Shown here one piece after another: positions 7,086 through 15,117 of a stretch of DNA of 32,536 nt (position 1 is its first letter; each line of letters begins with the position of its first letter). The notes below the pieces were generated by a model. The model worked only from the letters and a program-made list of their open reading frames with translations. It was not told the DNA's origin and did no database searches. Position numbers and translations under genes: made by a program. This DNA comes from Acidobacteriota bacterium (GTDB lineage: Bacteria > Acidobacteriota > Vicinamibacteria > Vicinamibacterales > 2-12-FULL-66-21): NCBI GenBank assembly GCA_003223835.1, contig QHWR01000028.1, forward strand, positions 1 through 32,536, read 5' to 3'.

Positions 7086-8865
7086 CGGAGCCGCCGGAAC
7101 GGCCGCGGCCGTCCTCGTGGCTCTTCTCGCAGGCTGCGCCACAACCGGGGCCGTACGCGCCGGCCGGCGCGCCGAACAGGCGCAGAACTACGACCTTGCC
7201 GTCGTGGAATACACGAAGGCGGTGCGCGCGCAGCCCGACAACGTTGACGCGCGGGCGGCGCTCGAACGCGCGAAACTGCGCGCGGCGCAGGTCCATACCG
7301 CGAGCGGACGCCGCTTCGCCGCGCAGGGGCGCTACGAAGACGCGGTCGTCGAGTTCCAGCTCGCGTCCGAGCTGAACCCGACGGACGCGCTGGTGGACGC
7401 CGCGCTGCGCGACGCACGCCAGCGGCTGCGGACGAAGCTCGCCGTCACGCGCAACGGGCGCACCGATCTCGAGAACCTGATCGATCGCACGCGCGACCTG
7501 CCGCCGCCGGGGCTCGACCTCCCGGACCACACGAAGCTGCCGTCGTCGCTGGCGTTCAGCAATGCGAGCAGCAAGCTCGTGTTCATCTCGATCGCGAAGT
7601 TCGCCGACCTGAACGTCGTCTTCGACCCGGCGTTCCGCGAGCAGCCCGTGTCGATCGACCTGCGGAACATCACGCTCGAGGACGCGCTGGCGTCACTCAC
7701 CGCGAGCACTCACACGTTCTACCGGGTCACGGCCCAACGCACGATCACCATCGTGCCCGACACGCCGGCGAAGCGGCGAGAGTACGAAGAGTCCGTCGTC
7801 CGCACGTTCTATCTGAGCAACGCAGATCTGAAGGAAGTCATCGACCTCCTCCGTGTGGTGGTTGATATCCGTCAGATTTCGGCGATTACGGCGACGAACG
7901 CGATCTCCATCAAAGACACGCCGGAACGCATCGTGGCGGCGGCACGATTGATCAACGCAATCGACAAGGCACGGCCCGAAGTCGTCATCGAGGTCGAGCT
8001 GCTCGAGGTCAACCGGTCGCGGCTGCGCGAGTATGGGCTGGGGCTTGCGTCGCCGGGTTCCGACGGCATCAGCGGCGGGGCCGCGGCGAACGTGACCACG
8101 CTGCAGAATCTGAAGAATCTCACGGCCGCCGACGTCCTCGTCTCGGGAGTTCCGGCGCTGTACTACAAGCTGCTCAAGAACGACGCGTCCACGCGAACGC
8201 TTGCGAATCCGCAGCTTCGAACGGCGGAAGGGATCACGGCGATCGCGAGGTTCGGTCAACAGGTGCCGGTGCCGGTGACGACCTTTGCTCCGCTGGCGAC
8301 GGGTGGCGTCAACCAGCAGCCGATCACGTCCTTTTCGTACAGGGACATCGGCGTCAACATCGACATCACGCCGCGCACGCACCACAACGACGACGTCACG
8401 CTGGCGCTGAAGGTCAGCCTGTCGAACATTTCAGGGACGGGATTCGGCGACCTCCCGACGTTTGGCAACCGCGAGATCGCGACGACGATCCGTCTCAAGG
8501 ATGGCGAGACGAACATGCTCGCCGGACTCATCCGCGACGCGCTGATCGGCCGGCTCTTCGCGAGCAATCACAAGGAGCGCGAGCAGACCGACATCATCCT
8601 GACCCTGACGCCGCACATCGTTCGCGTGCTCGACGTCAACGAAGCGGACCTGCGGCCGTTCCGGCTGGGACGCGACACGGGGTCGCCGGCGGCGGAGCCG
8701 CCGACGCCGCCTGGTCCGCCGCGCGAGGAACCGCCGGGACCGGGAACGGGCGCACCGCCGGCGGCTCAGCCCGCGTTCCCGCAGCCGCTCGAGGGAAAAC
8801 TGCCCGGCGTGGCGATTCCGACGCCTCCGCCTCCGCCCAAGAAGGGAGGCGGCGGCGGGTCGTAG
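7054..8865 (+). CDS. TPR-containing lipoprotein secretin (GspD/PilQ family)
   Basis: Residues 1-28 form a lipoprotein signal ending in the lipobox LLAGC (Cys 28). TPR-like helices follow (about 35-130: RAEQAQNYDLAVVEYTKAV, then GRYEDAVVEFQLASELNP). A secretin N-domain (about 160-230) precedes a NolW-type module (about 240-305) and the secretin core (about 310-525), recognised by YRDIGVNIDITPRTH, REIATTIRLKDGETNMLAGL and TDIILTLTPHIVR. The tail (530-603) is rich in Pro and Gly and ends GGGGGS. Secretins form outer-membrane rings for type II secretion or type IV pili. Here the TPR and the lipid anchor are part of the same chain, which may replace a separate pilotin. ATG 7054 has GAGGGG just upstream and overlaps lolA. 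No other secretion or pilus genes are in the window. Confidence 0.88.
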   Translation: MSSRQARRYRSGAAGTAAAVLVALLAGCATTGAVRAGRRAEQAQNYDLAVVEYTKAVRAQPDNVDARAALERAKLRAAQVHTASGRRFAAQGRYEDAVVEFQLASELNPTDALVDAALRDARQRLRTKLAVTRNGRTDLENLIDRTRDLPPPGLDLPDHTKLPSSLAFSNASSKLVFISIAKFADLNVVFDPAFREQPVSIDLRNITLEDALASLTASTHTFYRVTAQRTITIVPDTPAKRREYEESVVRTFYLSNADLKEVIDLLRVVVDIRQISAITATNAISIKDTPERIVAAARLINAIDKARPEVVIEVELLEVNRSRLREYGLGLASPGSDGISGGAAANVTTLQNLKNLTAADVLVSGVPALYYKLLKNDASTRTLANPQLRTAEGITAIARFGQQVPVPVTTFAPLATGGVNQQPITSFSYRDIGVNIDITPRTHHNDDVTLALKVSLSNISGTGFGDLPTFGNREIATTIRLKDGETNMLAGLIRDALIGRLFASNHKEREQTDIILTLTPHIVRVLDVNEADLRPFRLGRDTGSPAAEPPTPPGPPREEPPGPGTGAPPAAQPAFPQPLEGKLPGVAIPTPPPPPKKGGGGGS

Positions 8866-11191
8866 CTATTCGGTTCTCAATGCCATCATCGGATCCACGC
8901 GCGTGGCGCGACGCGCGGGAATGTAGCTCGCGGCGACCGCGACCGCCAGAAGCACGACCGTGACCGCGACGAACGTCATCGGATCGGTCGGCGTCACGTT
9001 GTAGAGCGCGCCGCGGAGCACGCGGCTCGCGGCCAACGCGCAGCCAAGCCCCAGGACCATCCCGAGCCCCGACAGCCGCAGACCGTCGGCAATCACGAGC
9101 CGCAGGATCTGCTCGGGCCGCGCGCCGAGCGCCACGCGCAGACCCAGCTCGCGCGTCCTTCGCGAGCGCCGCGAAGAGGGCGAGCCCCAGCGTCTCGAAC
9201 CGGTCGAGGGAGACGGATGACGCGACCATCGCGGGCATCGCCTGAATCGACGGCGCAGGCAGTCCGGGGTCGATGCCGGCGAGCGCGTGCTCGAAGCCGC
9301 GTCGGAGCGCGTCGGGCGCGAGCGAGCTGCGCATCACGACCGTCATGAAGCTCCAGGGTGCCTGCCGGTACGGCTGAAAGAACTCCGGCCGTGGGGGCTC
9401 GCGCAGGCTCGAATGCTTGACGTCGGCCGCGACGCCCACGATCTCGAACCACGGTCCGCCGGTAATCCGGAAGCGCCGGCCGATTGGGCTGGCGTTGGGC
9501 CAATACCGCCGCGCCATCGCTTCGTTGACGATGGCGACGAGCGGCGCGCCCTCGCGATCGCGGTCGGTGAAAGAGCGGCCGCGGTCGATCGGGATGCCGA
9601 GGACGTCGAAATAATCCGGGCTGATGACGCGGATGCCGGCTTCGGCGTCCGCCACGCTGCCTGGAGGATCGAGATCGATGCCGCGAATGCTGTTCCCCTG
9701 GGCGAACGGCAGGCGCGCGGCGGCCGCGACGCTCGTGACGCCGGGTGTCGCCTTCAATTCCTCGAGCAGCCGATCGAAGAATTGCGCCTGCTGCGCGGGC
9801 GTCCGGTAACGCGCCGGCGGCAACGTCACCAACCCGGTCTGAAGCCCCGCGGGACGGAATCCAGGATCGACGCTTCGCAGGGCGAGGAAGCTGCGAACCA
9901 TCAGCCCGGCGCCGGCGAGCAACGCCAGCGAGATCGCGAACTCCCCTACGACGAGCGCCTGCCGCACGAGCCGTCCTTCACGGCTGCCGGTGCTTCGGCC
10001 CGCGGCCTTCAGCGCGTCGGCGAGATTCCACCGGGATGCCTGAAGCGCGGGTGCGCAGCCAAACAGCAATCCCGTCGCGATCGATGCCACGAGCGCGAAC
10101 AAGAGAACCGGGAGACCGAGATTCGCATCGACCGAACGCACCGAGGCCGGCGCGAACCTGAGCAACGTCGGCAGGATCCACGCGGCCACCAACGTGCCGA
10201 GCGCGCCGCCGGCGACGGCGAGCACGCTGCTCTCCGTCAGCAACTGCCGGATGATTTGACCGCGTCCGGCGCCCAGCGCGGCGCGGATGCTGATCTCCTG
10301 ATGACGCGCCGTCGACCGTGCCAGCATGAGATTCGCGATGTTCGCGCAGGCGATCAACAGCACGAGCCCCACCGTCGCGAGCAGGATCAGCAGCGGAGAT
10401 CTGAGGTCGCCGATCAGCCATTCTCGAAGCGGGATCAGGGCCGCGCCGACGTCCTCCTGCGACACCTCGTCGGGGTACCGTCGCATCAGTTGCGTGAAGA
10501 TGAGCCGCCGCTCGCTTTGCGCCTGCTGGAGCGTGACGCCGGGTTTGAGGCGGCCGTACACGCCGATGTAATGCGATCCACGCATCTGCGTCGCGTCGGC
10601 TTCGGGCCTGAGCGGATACTCGGGGACGACATGACGTGGAGGAACCCACATCAGACACGGCGACGGAAAGTCGAATCCGGGCGGCATGACGCCGACGACC
10701 ATGAACGGCTGACCGTTGAGGGCAAGCGTCGTCCCCACGATGCGCGGATTCGCGCCGAAGCGGCTGCGCCACAACGAATCCGCCAGCACGACGACGCGTT
10801 CGCCGCTCTCGTCGTCGCCGCGCGTCAACGTCCGCCCGAGCACGGCCGGAACGCCCATGACGTCGAAGAAATCGCCGGTCACGATCGCTCCCTCGATCGC
10901 TGCCGGCCGATCGAGCCCCGTGAGCGCAAATCGCGTGTCGCGCAGCGCCGCGATCGCGGCAAACGCGCTGGTCTGCGCACGCCAGTCGAGGAAGAGCCCG
11001 GGCGATTGATCGTCGGCGACGACAATGCGGCTGCTGTCCGGATAAGGAAGAGCCCTCACCAGCGCGGCGTAGACCACCGCGAACATCGACGTATTCGCGC
11101 CAACGCCGAGCGCCACGGTCAGCAGCACGACGGCCGTGAACGCCGGCGAGCTGCGGAGCATGCGGAGGGCGTAGCGTAAGTCTTGTTTCAT
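8866..11191 (-). pseudogene. MacB/FtsX-type ABC permease (acidobacterial orphan type), internal deletion and frameshift
   Basis: ATG 11191 has GAGGG 5 bases upstream. The first part (to about 9160) shows the full N-terminal half: MKQDLRYALRMLRSSPAFT, a MacB periplasmic core, LLILLATVGLVLLIACANIANLMLARS with the IRAALGAGRGQIIRQLL coupling helix, and a second periplasmic core. The frame is lost right after LGLALFAALA. The remainder resumes in another frame as RTRELGLRVALGARPEQIL and runs through the last two membrane helices to MMALRTE* at 8866. Roughly 20 residues of the seventh membrane helix region are missing, and the total length is 3n+1, so both a deletion and a frameshift are present. 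There is no ATPase gene nearby, as usual for these orphan permeases. It follows murA by 23 bases. As read, it cannot give an intact transporter. Confidence 0.85.
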
Positions 11192-11214
11192 GTTTCCCTC
11201 AATGCTCGCGGGCG

Positions 11215-12471
11215 CTACGGAACCCGTTCGACCTGGGCCCCGAGACCGCGGAGCCGATCGACGAGCGACGCGTACCCGCGCTCCACCGTTTCGAGCGGCG
11301 CGATGCGGGTTTCTCCTTCGGCGGCGAGCGCCGCCGCGATGAGCGCCATGCCGGACCGGAGATCGCGGCTGTCGAGCGACCGGCCTTTCAGCTTCGTCGG
11401 GCCGCTCACGATGATGCGATGCGGATCGCACAGGAACAAATCGGCGCGCATCGCGCTGAGCTGCTCCAGCGCGAACAGACGCAGTTCGTACAGCCAGTCG
11501 TGGACGAGCGTCCGGCCGTCCGCCTGGGTCGCCAGCACGGTGACGAGACTCACCATGTCGCTCGGAAAGCCGGGCCACAGGCTCGTCGTGATCCGGCGCG
11601 TGGCGGTCAGCTGCGACGGTTCGACGGTGAATCGGTTGTCTTCGTACGCACACCGAACGCCCATCTTCCGCAGCGGCGCCGCGATCACTTCGATATCGAG
11701 CGCGCGCGCGCCGGTCACCTCGATCTCGCCACCCGTGATCGCCGCGACCACGCCCCAGCTTCCCGCTTCGATGTAGTCGCCGCGCAGCCGGTGGCACGCG
11801 CCGCCGAGCCGAGGCGGCGGCTCGACGCCGATCGTCGTCGTTCCCTCGCCTTCGATCGCGACGCCCATCCGCCGCAGGAACTCGCACAATTCGACCACGT
11901 GCGGTTCCATCGCGGCGTGACGGATCTCCGTACGGCCGCGCGCGGCAGCAGCGGCGAGCAGCGCCGTTTCCGTTCCCGTCACCGACGCCTCGTCGAGATA
12001 GATCGAGGTGCCGTGCAACCCGCCGCGTGCCTCGAGCGCATGCCCCGGCTCGTCGAGCGCGGTTGCGCCCATCGCGTGCAGCGCCTGGAGGTGCGTCGCG
12101 ATCGTGCGGCGCGCGGGAAAATCTCCGCCGGGGGGCGCAAGCCGCGCCGAGCCGTAACGCGCGAGAAGCGGGCCGAGCAACAGCACCGAGCCGCGAAGCT
12201 TGCCGACGAGCACGGGATCGGGACGATCGCCCGAGATCCGTTCGCAGACGACGCGGACGGTCGCCGTCCCGCGCCCTTCGACGGAGGCACCGAGATCCTC
12301 CAGCAGATCGATCAGCACCTCGACGTCGCGGATGCGGGGCACGTTCGTGATCTCGCACGGCCGGTCGGTCAGCAGGCACGCGGCGAGGAGCGGCAGCGCC
12401 GAGTTCTTGTTCCCCTCGACGCTCACGCGGCCCGACAGCCGCCGCCCTCCTTCAATTCGCAGTGTGGCCAT
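11215..12471 (-). CDS. murA: UDP-N-acetylglucosamine 1-carboxyvinyltransferase with Cys-to-Asp active site
   Basis: MurA transfers enolpyruvate from PEP to UDP-GlcNAc, the first committed step of peptidoglycan synthesis, in the cytoplasm. The 418-residue length is normal. Visible active-site residues are K22 and N23 (EGNKNSALPLLAA), R122 and H127 (numbered here), PGFPSDM for the Asp that takes the C3 proton, and DLRSGMAL with the PEP-binding Arg. The loop reads PPGGDFPARRTIATH: Asp 117 replaces the Cys (C115 in E. coli) that fosfomycin alkylates. Asp at this position is known from mycobacterial and chlamydial MurA, which remain active but are fosfomycin-insensitive. The start codon lies inside the end of murB (20-base overlap). 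Intrinsic fosfomycin resistance is a reasonable inference. Confidence 0.93.
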   Translation of the reverse strand: MATLRIEGGRRLSGRVSVEGNKNSALPLLAACLLTDRPCEITNVPRIRDVEVLIDLLEDLGASVEGRGTATVRVVCERISGDRPDPVLVGKLRGSVLLLGPLLARYGSARLAPPGGDFPARRTIATHLQALHAMGATALDEPGHALEARGGLHGTSIYLDEASVTGTETALLAAAAARGRTEIRHAAMEPHVVELCEFLRRMGVAIEGEGTTTIGVEPPPRLGGACHRLRGDYIEAGSWGVVAAITGGEIEVTGARALDIEVIAAPLRKMGVRCAYEDNRFTVEPSQLTATRRITTSLWPGFPSDMVSLVTVLATQADGRTLVHDWLYELRLFALEQLSAMRADLFLCDPHRIIVSGPTKLKGRSLDSRDLRSGMALIAAALAAEGETRIAPLETVERGYASLVDRLRGLGAQVERVP

Positions 12472-13354
12472 CGTCGAATCCCAGAAAGACGATTTCCTCG
12501 CGCAGCTCGACGCCGAAGCGCGCGCGCACGCCGTCCTTGCAGCGCTGAATCAGCCGGCGCACGTCGGTCGCGGTGGCGCCCCCTTCGTTGACGATGAAGT
12601 TCGCGTGGGTCATCGACACGCGCGCGGCGCCTTCGCGCGCGCCCTTGAGCCCCGCGCGATCGACGAGCGCGCCCGCCGACGCGGGGATGCCGTCCGGAAT
12701 CCGATCGCGGGACGGATCCGGATTCTGAAAAATGCAGCCGGCGCTCGGCGACTCGAGCGGCTGCGTGCGCTTGCGGTACGCGAGCGATTCCCGCGCGACC
12801 GCGCGCAGCGCCGCCGCGTCCCCGCGCCCGACGCGGAAATCGGCCGACAGCACGGCCTCGACCGATAGGACTTCGCCCCTCTCGCTCGCCAGTTCGGCCT
12901 GCACGACCAGCTCGCCGATCAGGCGTCCGCGAAAATGCGCGTTGCCGAAGATGGCGCCCCCGACGGTGCCAGGCGTGCCCGCCCACATCTCGAGCCCCGC
13001 GCACCCGTGCGCGATCGTCCAGCGGACGAGCCCGTTGATCGTGACGCCCGCATCGGCGCGAATGCGATCGACGCCGAGTTGTCGCACATCGCCGCCGTGC
13101 ACGCGAATCACGACGCCGCGGACGCCGCGGTCCGAGACGAGGACATTGGAGCCGCCGCCAAGCAGCGTCACCGGGACCCCCGCGTCGCGCGCGATTTCGA
13201 GCGCGCGTCGAACGTCGTCGGCGCGATGCGCGAGGACGAGCCAGTCGGCGGTCCCGCCGAGCTTGAACGTCGTGAACGGCGCGAGCGGCGCGTCACGCGC
13301 GACCCGATCGTCGCCGAGCGCACGTTTCAGCCGGACGGCGAAGTCGTCGCGCAT
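12452..13354 (-). CDS. murB: UDP-N-acetylenolpyruvoylglucosamine reductase
   Basis: MurB reduces the enolpyruvyl product of MurA with NADPH and FAD to give UDP-MurNAc. I place the start at ATG 13354 (300 residues), preceded by GAGTGAG; a longer frame begins at 13462 but would translate repeat-rich intergenic DNA. FAD-binding motifs are clear: FTTFKLGGTADWLV, VTLLGGGSNVLVSD and WAGTPGTVGGAIFGNA. The catalytic segment reads SAGCIFQNP, with Cys 207 at the position of the proton-donating Ser of E. coli MurB; Cys occurs there in some MurB lineages. The C-terminal GAARVSMTHANFIVNEGGAT contains the catalytic Glu region. The length and lack of the extra domain fit the short type II class. It is upstream of and overlaps murA. 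Confidence 0.93.
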   Translation of the reverse strand: MRDDFAVRLKRALGDDRVARDAPLAPFTTFKLGGTADWLVLAHRADDVRRALEIARDAGVPVTLLGGGSNVLVSDRGVRGVVIRVHGGDVRQLGVDRIRADAGVTINGLVRWTIAHGCAGLEMWAGTPGTVGGAIFGNAHFRGRLIGELVVQAELASERGEVLSVEAVLSADFRVGRGDAAALRAVARESLAYRKRTQPLESPSAGCIFQNPDPSRDRIPDGIPASAGALVDRAGLKGAREGAARVSMTHANFIVNEGGATATDVRRLIQRCKDGVRARFGVELREEIVFLGFDDGHTAN

Positions 13355-13363
13355 CTCACTCAG

Positions 13364-13470
13364 CCCGGGGGCTTCGCCCCGCGGACCCCCTGCACGCCCC
13401 CTCGCGGGGACCCCGACCCCGCTCCGGGTCGTGGCTCGCTTGCTTCGCTCGCTCGCTCGCATTGCCGACT
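13364..13470. repeat. GC-rich intergenic element with hairpin and GCTCG repeats
   Basis: Between pxpC and murB lies a short hairpin, GGGGC-TTC-GCCCC (13368-13380), followed by runs of CCCC/GGGG and a GCTCG-rich tract ending in CGCTCGCTCGCTCGC (about 13430-13462). A related tract is found between rimM and trmD at 29671-29732 and a shorter one near 19650-19680. This looks like a dispersed intergenic repeat inserted in an otherwise gapless operon. There is no T-run, so it is not an obvious intrinsic terminator. Confidence 0.5.
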
Positions 13471-13474
13471 CTTC

Positions 13475-14413
13475 TCATCCGGCCACCGGACCGGCATCGC
13501 CCGCGAGCGACGCCACACGTTCGCGAAGCGCCTCGAGCGCTTCGTCGCGCGCGCAGGCGATGAACTCGATCGAGTCGCCGGGCGCGAGCTGACCGGCGAG
13601 CGGCAGATCGGCCGTGATCGCCGTCGCGATGACGGCGTAGCCGCCGGTCGTCTGACGATCCGCCATCAACAGAATCGCCTGCCCTGAAGACGGCACCTGG
13701 ATCGATCCAATCGGCGTCGCCTCGGAGAGAATGTCGGCGCCGGAGACGTGCGGCAGCGCCGGCCCGTCCAGGCGATAGCCCATGCGGTTGGATTGCGGCG
13801 TCACGAGAAACCGCGATCCGGTCAGCAAGGTCCACGCCCGATCCGTGAAGCGCGCGCGATGGGGCGCGGGCAGCACCCGGATGCGCGCATGACCGTCGGG
13901 CAGCGGCAGCGGCGCGCCCACGCGCGGCGTGCCGGCCGCGCGCGCGCCGATCGTGACACGATCGCCGGCGGTCAGTTGACGGCCGCCGAACGGTCCCATC
14001 CGGCTGACGAGGTGCGTGGCGCGGCTGCCGAACGTCGCGGGGACGTCGATTCCGCCGGCAAAGGCGAGCGTCGCCCGCGCCCCGCGACGCCGCGCGCCGA
14101 AGCGCAGTCGCGCGCCGGCCGGCAGGACGAATGCACGGTCGCTCGACACGACCTGCCCGTCAATCGTGAGATCGAAGGCAGCGCCCGCGACAGCGCACTC
14201 GACGTCCGCGTCGCTCTGAAGCTCCGGTCCGATCAACGTCACTTCGAGCGCAGCCGCCGACGCGTCATTGCCCGCGAGCTGGTTTGCGAGCTGATGAGAG
14301 TACCAATCCATCGGGCCGGCGACGGGCACGCCGAGTCCCTGATAGCCGCGGCGTCCCCGGTCCTGGACGGTCGTCAATATGCCTGGGCGGACGACGCTGA
14401 TCGTTGCGCTCAC
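13475..14413 (-). CDS. pxpC: 5-oxoprolinase subunit C (biotin-dependent carboxyltransferase-like, KipA family)
   Basis: The 312-residue protein has the family opening ISVVRPGILTTVQDRGRRGYQGLGVPVAGPMDWYSH and the later blocks FLVTPQSNRMGYRLDGPAL and ILMADRQTTGGYAVIATAI, all typical of PxpC/KipA. With PxpA and PxpB, this subunit hydrolyses 5-oxo-L-proline (pyroglutamate) to glutamate using ATP. I prefer GTG 14413, whose GTGA overlaps the pxpB stop by four bases; GTG 14425 would add four residues. The family name carboxyltransferase is historical and does not imply biotin use. No pxpA (LamB/YcsF family) gene is in the window, so the enzyme would need a distant third subunit. Confidence 0.9.
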   Translation of the reverse strand: MSATISVVRPGILTTVQDRGRRGYQGLGVPVAGPMDWYSHQLANQLAGNDASAAALEVTLIGPELQSDADVECAVAGAAFDLTIDGQVVSSDRAFVLPAGARLRFGARRRGARATLAFAGGIDVPATFGSRATHLVSRMGPFGGRQLTAGDRVTIGARAAGTPRVGAPLPLPDGHARIRVLPAPHRARFTDRAWTLLTGSRFLVTPQSNRMGYRLDGPALPHVSGADILSEATPIGSIQVPSSGQAILLMADRQTTGGYAVIATAITADLPLAGQLAPGDSIEFIACARDEALEALRERVASLAGDAGPVAG

Positions 14414-15117
14414 GCCGCGCTCCACGCGCTGGTCCGATGGAACTCACCCTCCGAGATCCGGCGGAATCGCACGCGATCGCCGGGCCGCAGCAGAAACGGC
14501 TCGGCGCGCGCCGGGTCGTACGGTTTCACCGGCGTCCGCCCGATGATGTGCCAGCCGCCGGGCGTCTCGGAAGGATAGACACCGGTCTGGCCCGCGGCGG
14601 TCGCGACCGCGCCGGCCGGCACCCTGAGACGCGGCGTCGCGCGCCGTGGCGCCGCGATCGAAGGATCCACGGCCGCCATGTAGGCGAAGCCGGGCACGAA
14701 GCCCACCATGAACACGCGGTACTCGCGCGCGAGGTGACGCGCGATCACCTCCTCCACGCCGCACCGCGCAAACGCGGCGACGTCCGGCAGGTCGGGCCCG
14801 AATGCGCCGTCGTAACAAACGGGCAGCTCCACCAGATGGCCGGCGATTCCACCGCCCGCCGGGCGCGCGCGGGCCATCTCCTCGAGCATGCGCGGCACGC
14901 GCCCCGCATCATCGGCCAGCGGGTCCGCGTAGATCATGACGGTGCGGTAACCGACGACGATGTCCGTCAGGCCCGGGATGCGCGCGGCTTCGACCCGCGC
15001 GGCCAGCTCGATCGCGCGGGCATTCACCTCGGCGTCGATCCGTTCGGGCAGCTCGATGAGCCACGCCGAGTCGCCGGCGGCGACGACGCGCGGGTCGATC
15101 GAATCATCCGGCGGCAC
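14410..15117 (-). CDS. pxpB: 5-oxoprolinase subunit B (KipI family)
   Basis: The 235-residue protein matches the PxpB/KipI family over its full length: an N-terminal AGDSAWLIELPERID domain, LPVCYDGAFGPDLPDVA, then the diagnostic FMVGFVPGFAYMAAVD and VPAGAVATAAGQTGVYPSETPGGWHIIGRTP blocks. Together with PxpC it forms the core of ATP-dependent 5-oxoprolinase; in Bacillus the homologue also inhibits the KinA sporulation kinase, which is unlikely to apply here. The start is GTG 15117, which lies within the end of mpl (14-base overlap), and its own end overlaps pxpC. This tight packing ties it to the peptidoglycan recycling genes. Confidence 0.92.
   Translation of the reverse strand: MPPDDSIDPRVVAAGDSAWLIELPERIDAEVNARAIELAARVEAARIPGLTDIVVGYRTVMIYADPLADDAGRVPRMLEEMARARPAGGGIAGHLVELPVCYDGAFGPDLPDVAAFARCGVEEVIARHLAREYRVFMVGFVPGFAYMAAVDPSIAAPRRATPRLRVPAGAVATAAGQTGVYPSETPGGWHIIGRTPVKPYDPARAEPFLLRPGDRVRFRRISEGEFHRTSAWSAA

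Noticed and set aside
9287-11179. A 630-codon plus-strand open frame opposite the permease
   Set aside because: The opposite strand has clear FtsX/MacB motifs; the plus frame is Arg/Asp/His-rich without any recognisable domain.
13355-13462. A longer murB start at 13462
   Set aside because: The extra 36 residues (Arg/Gly/Pro-rich) would be encoded by the GCTCG repeat and hairpin; MurB proteins of this class start close to ATG 13354.
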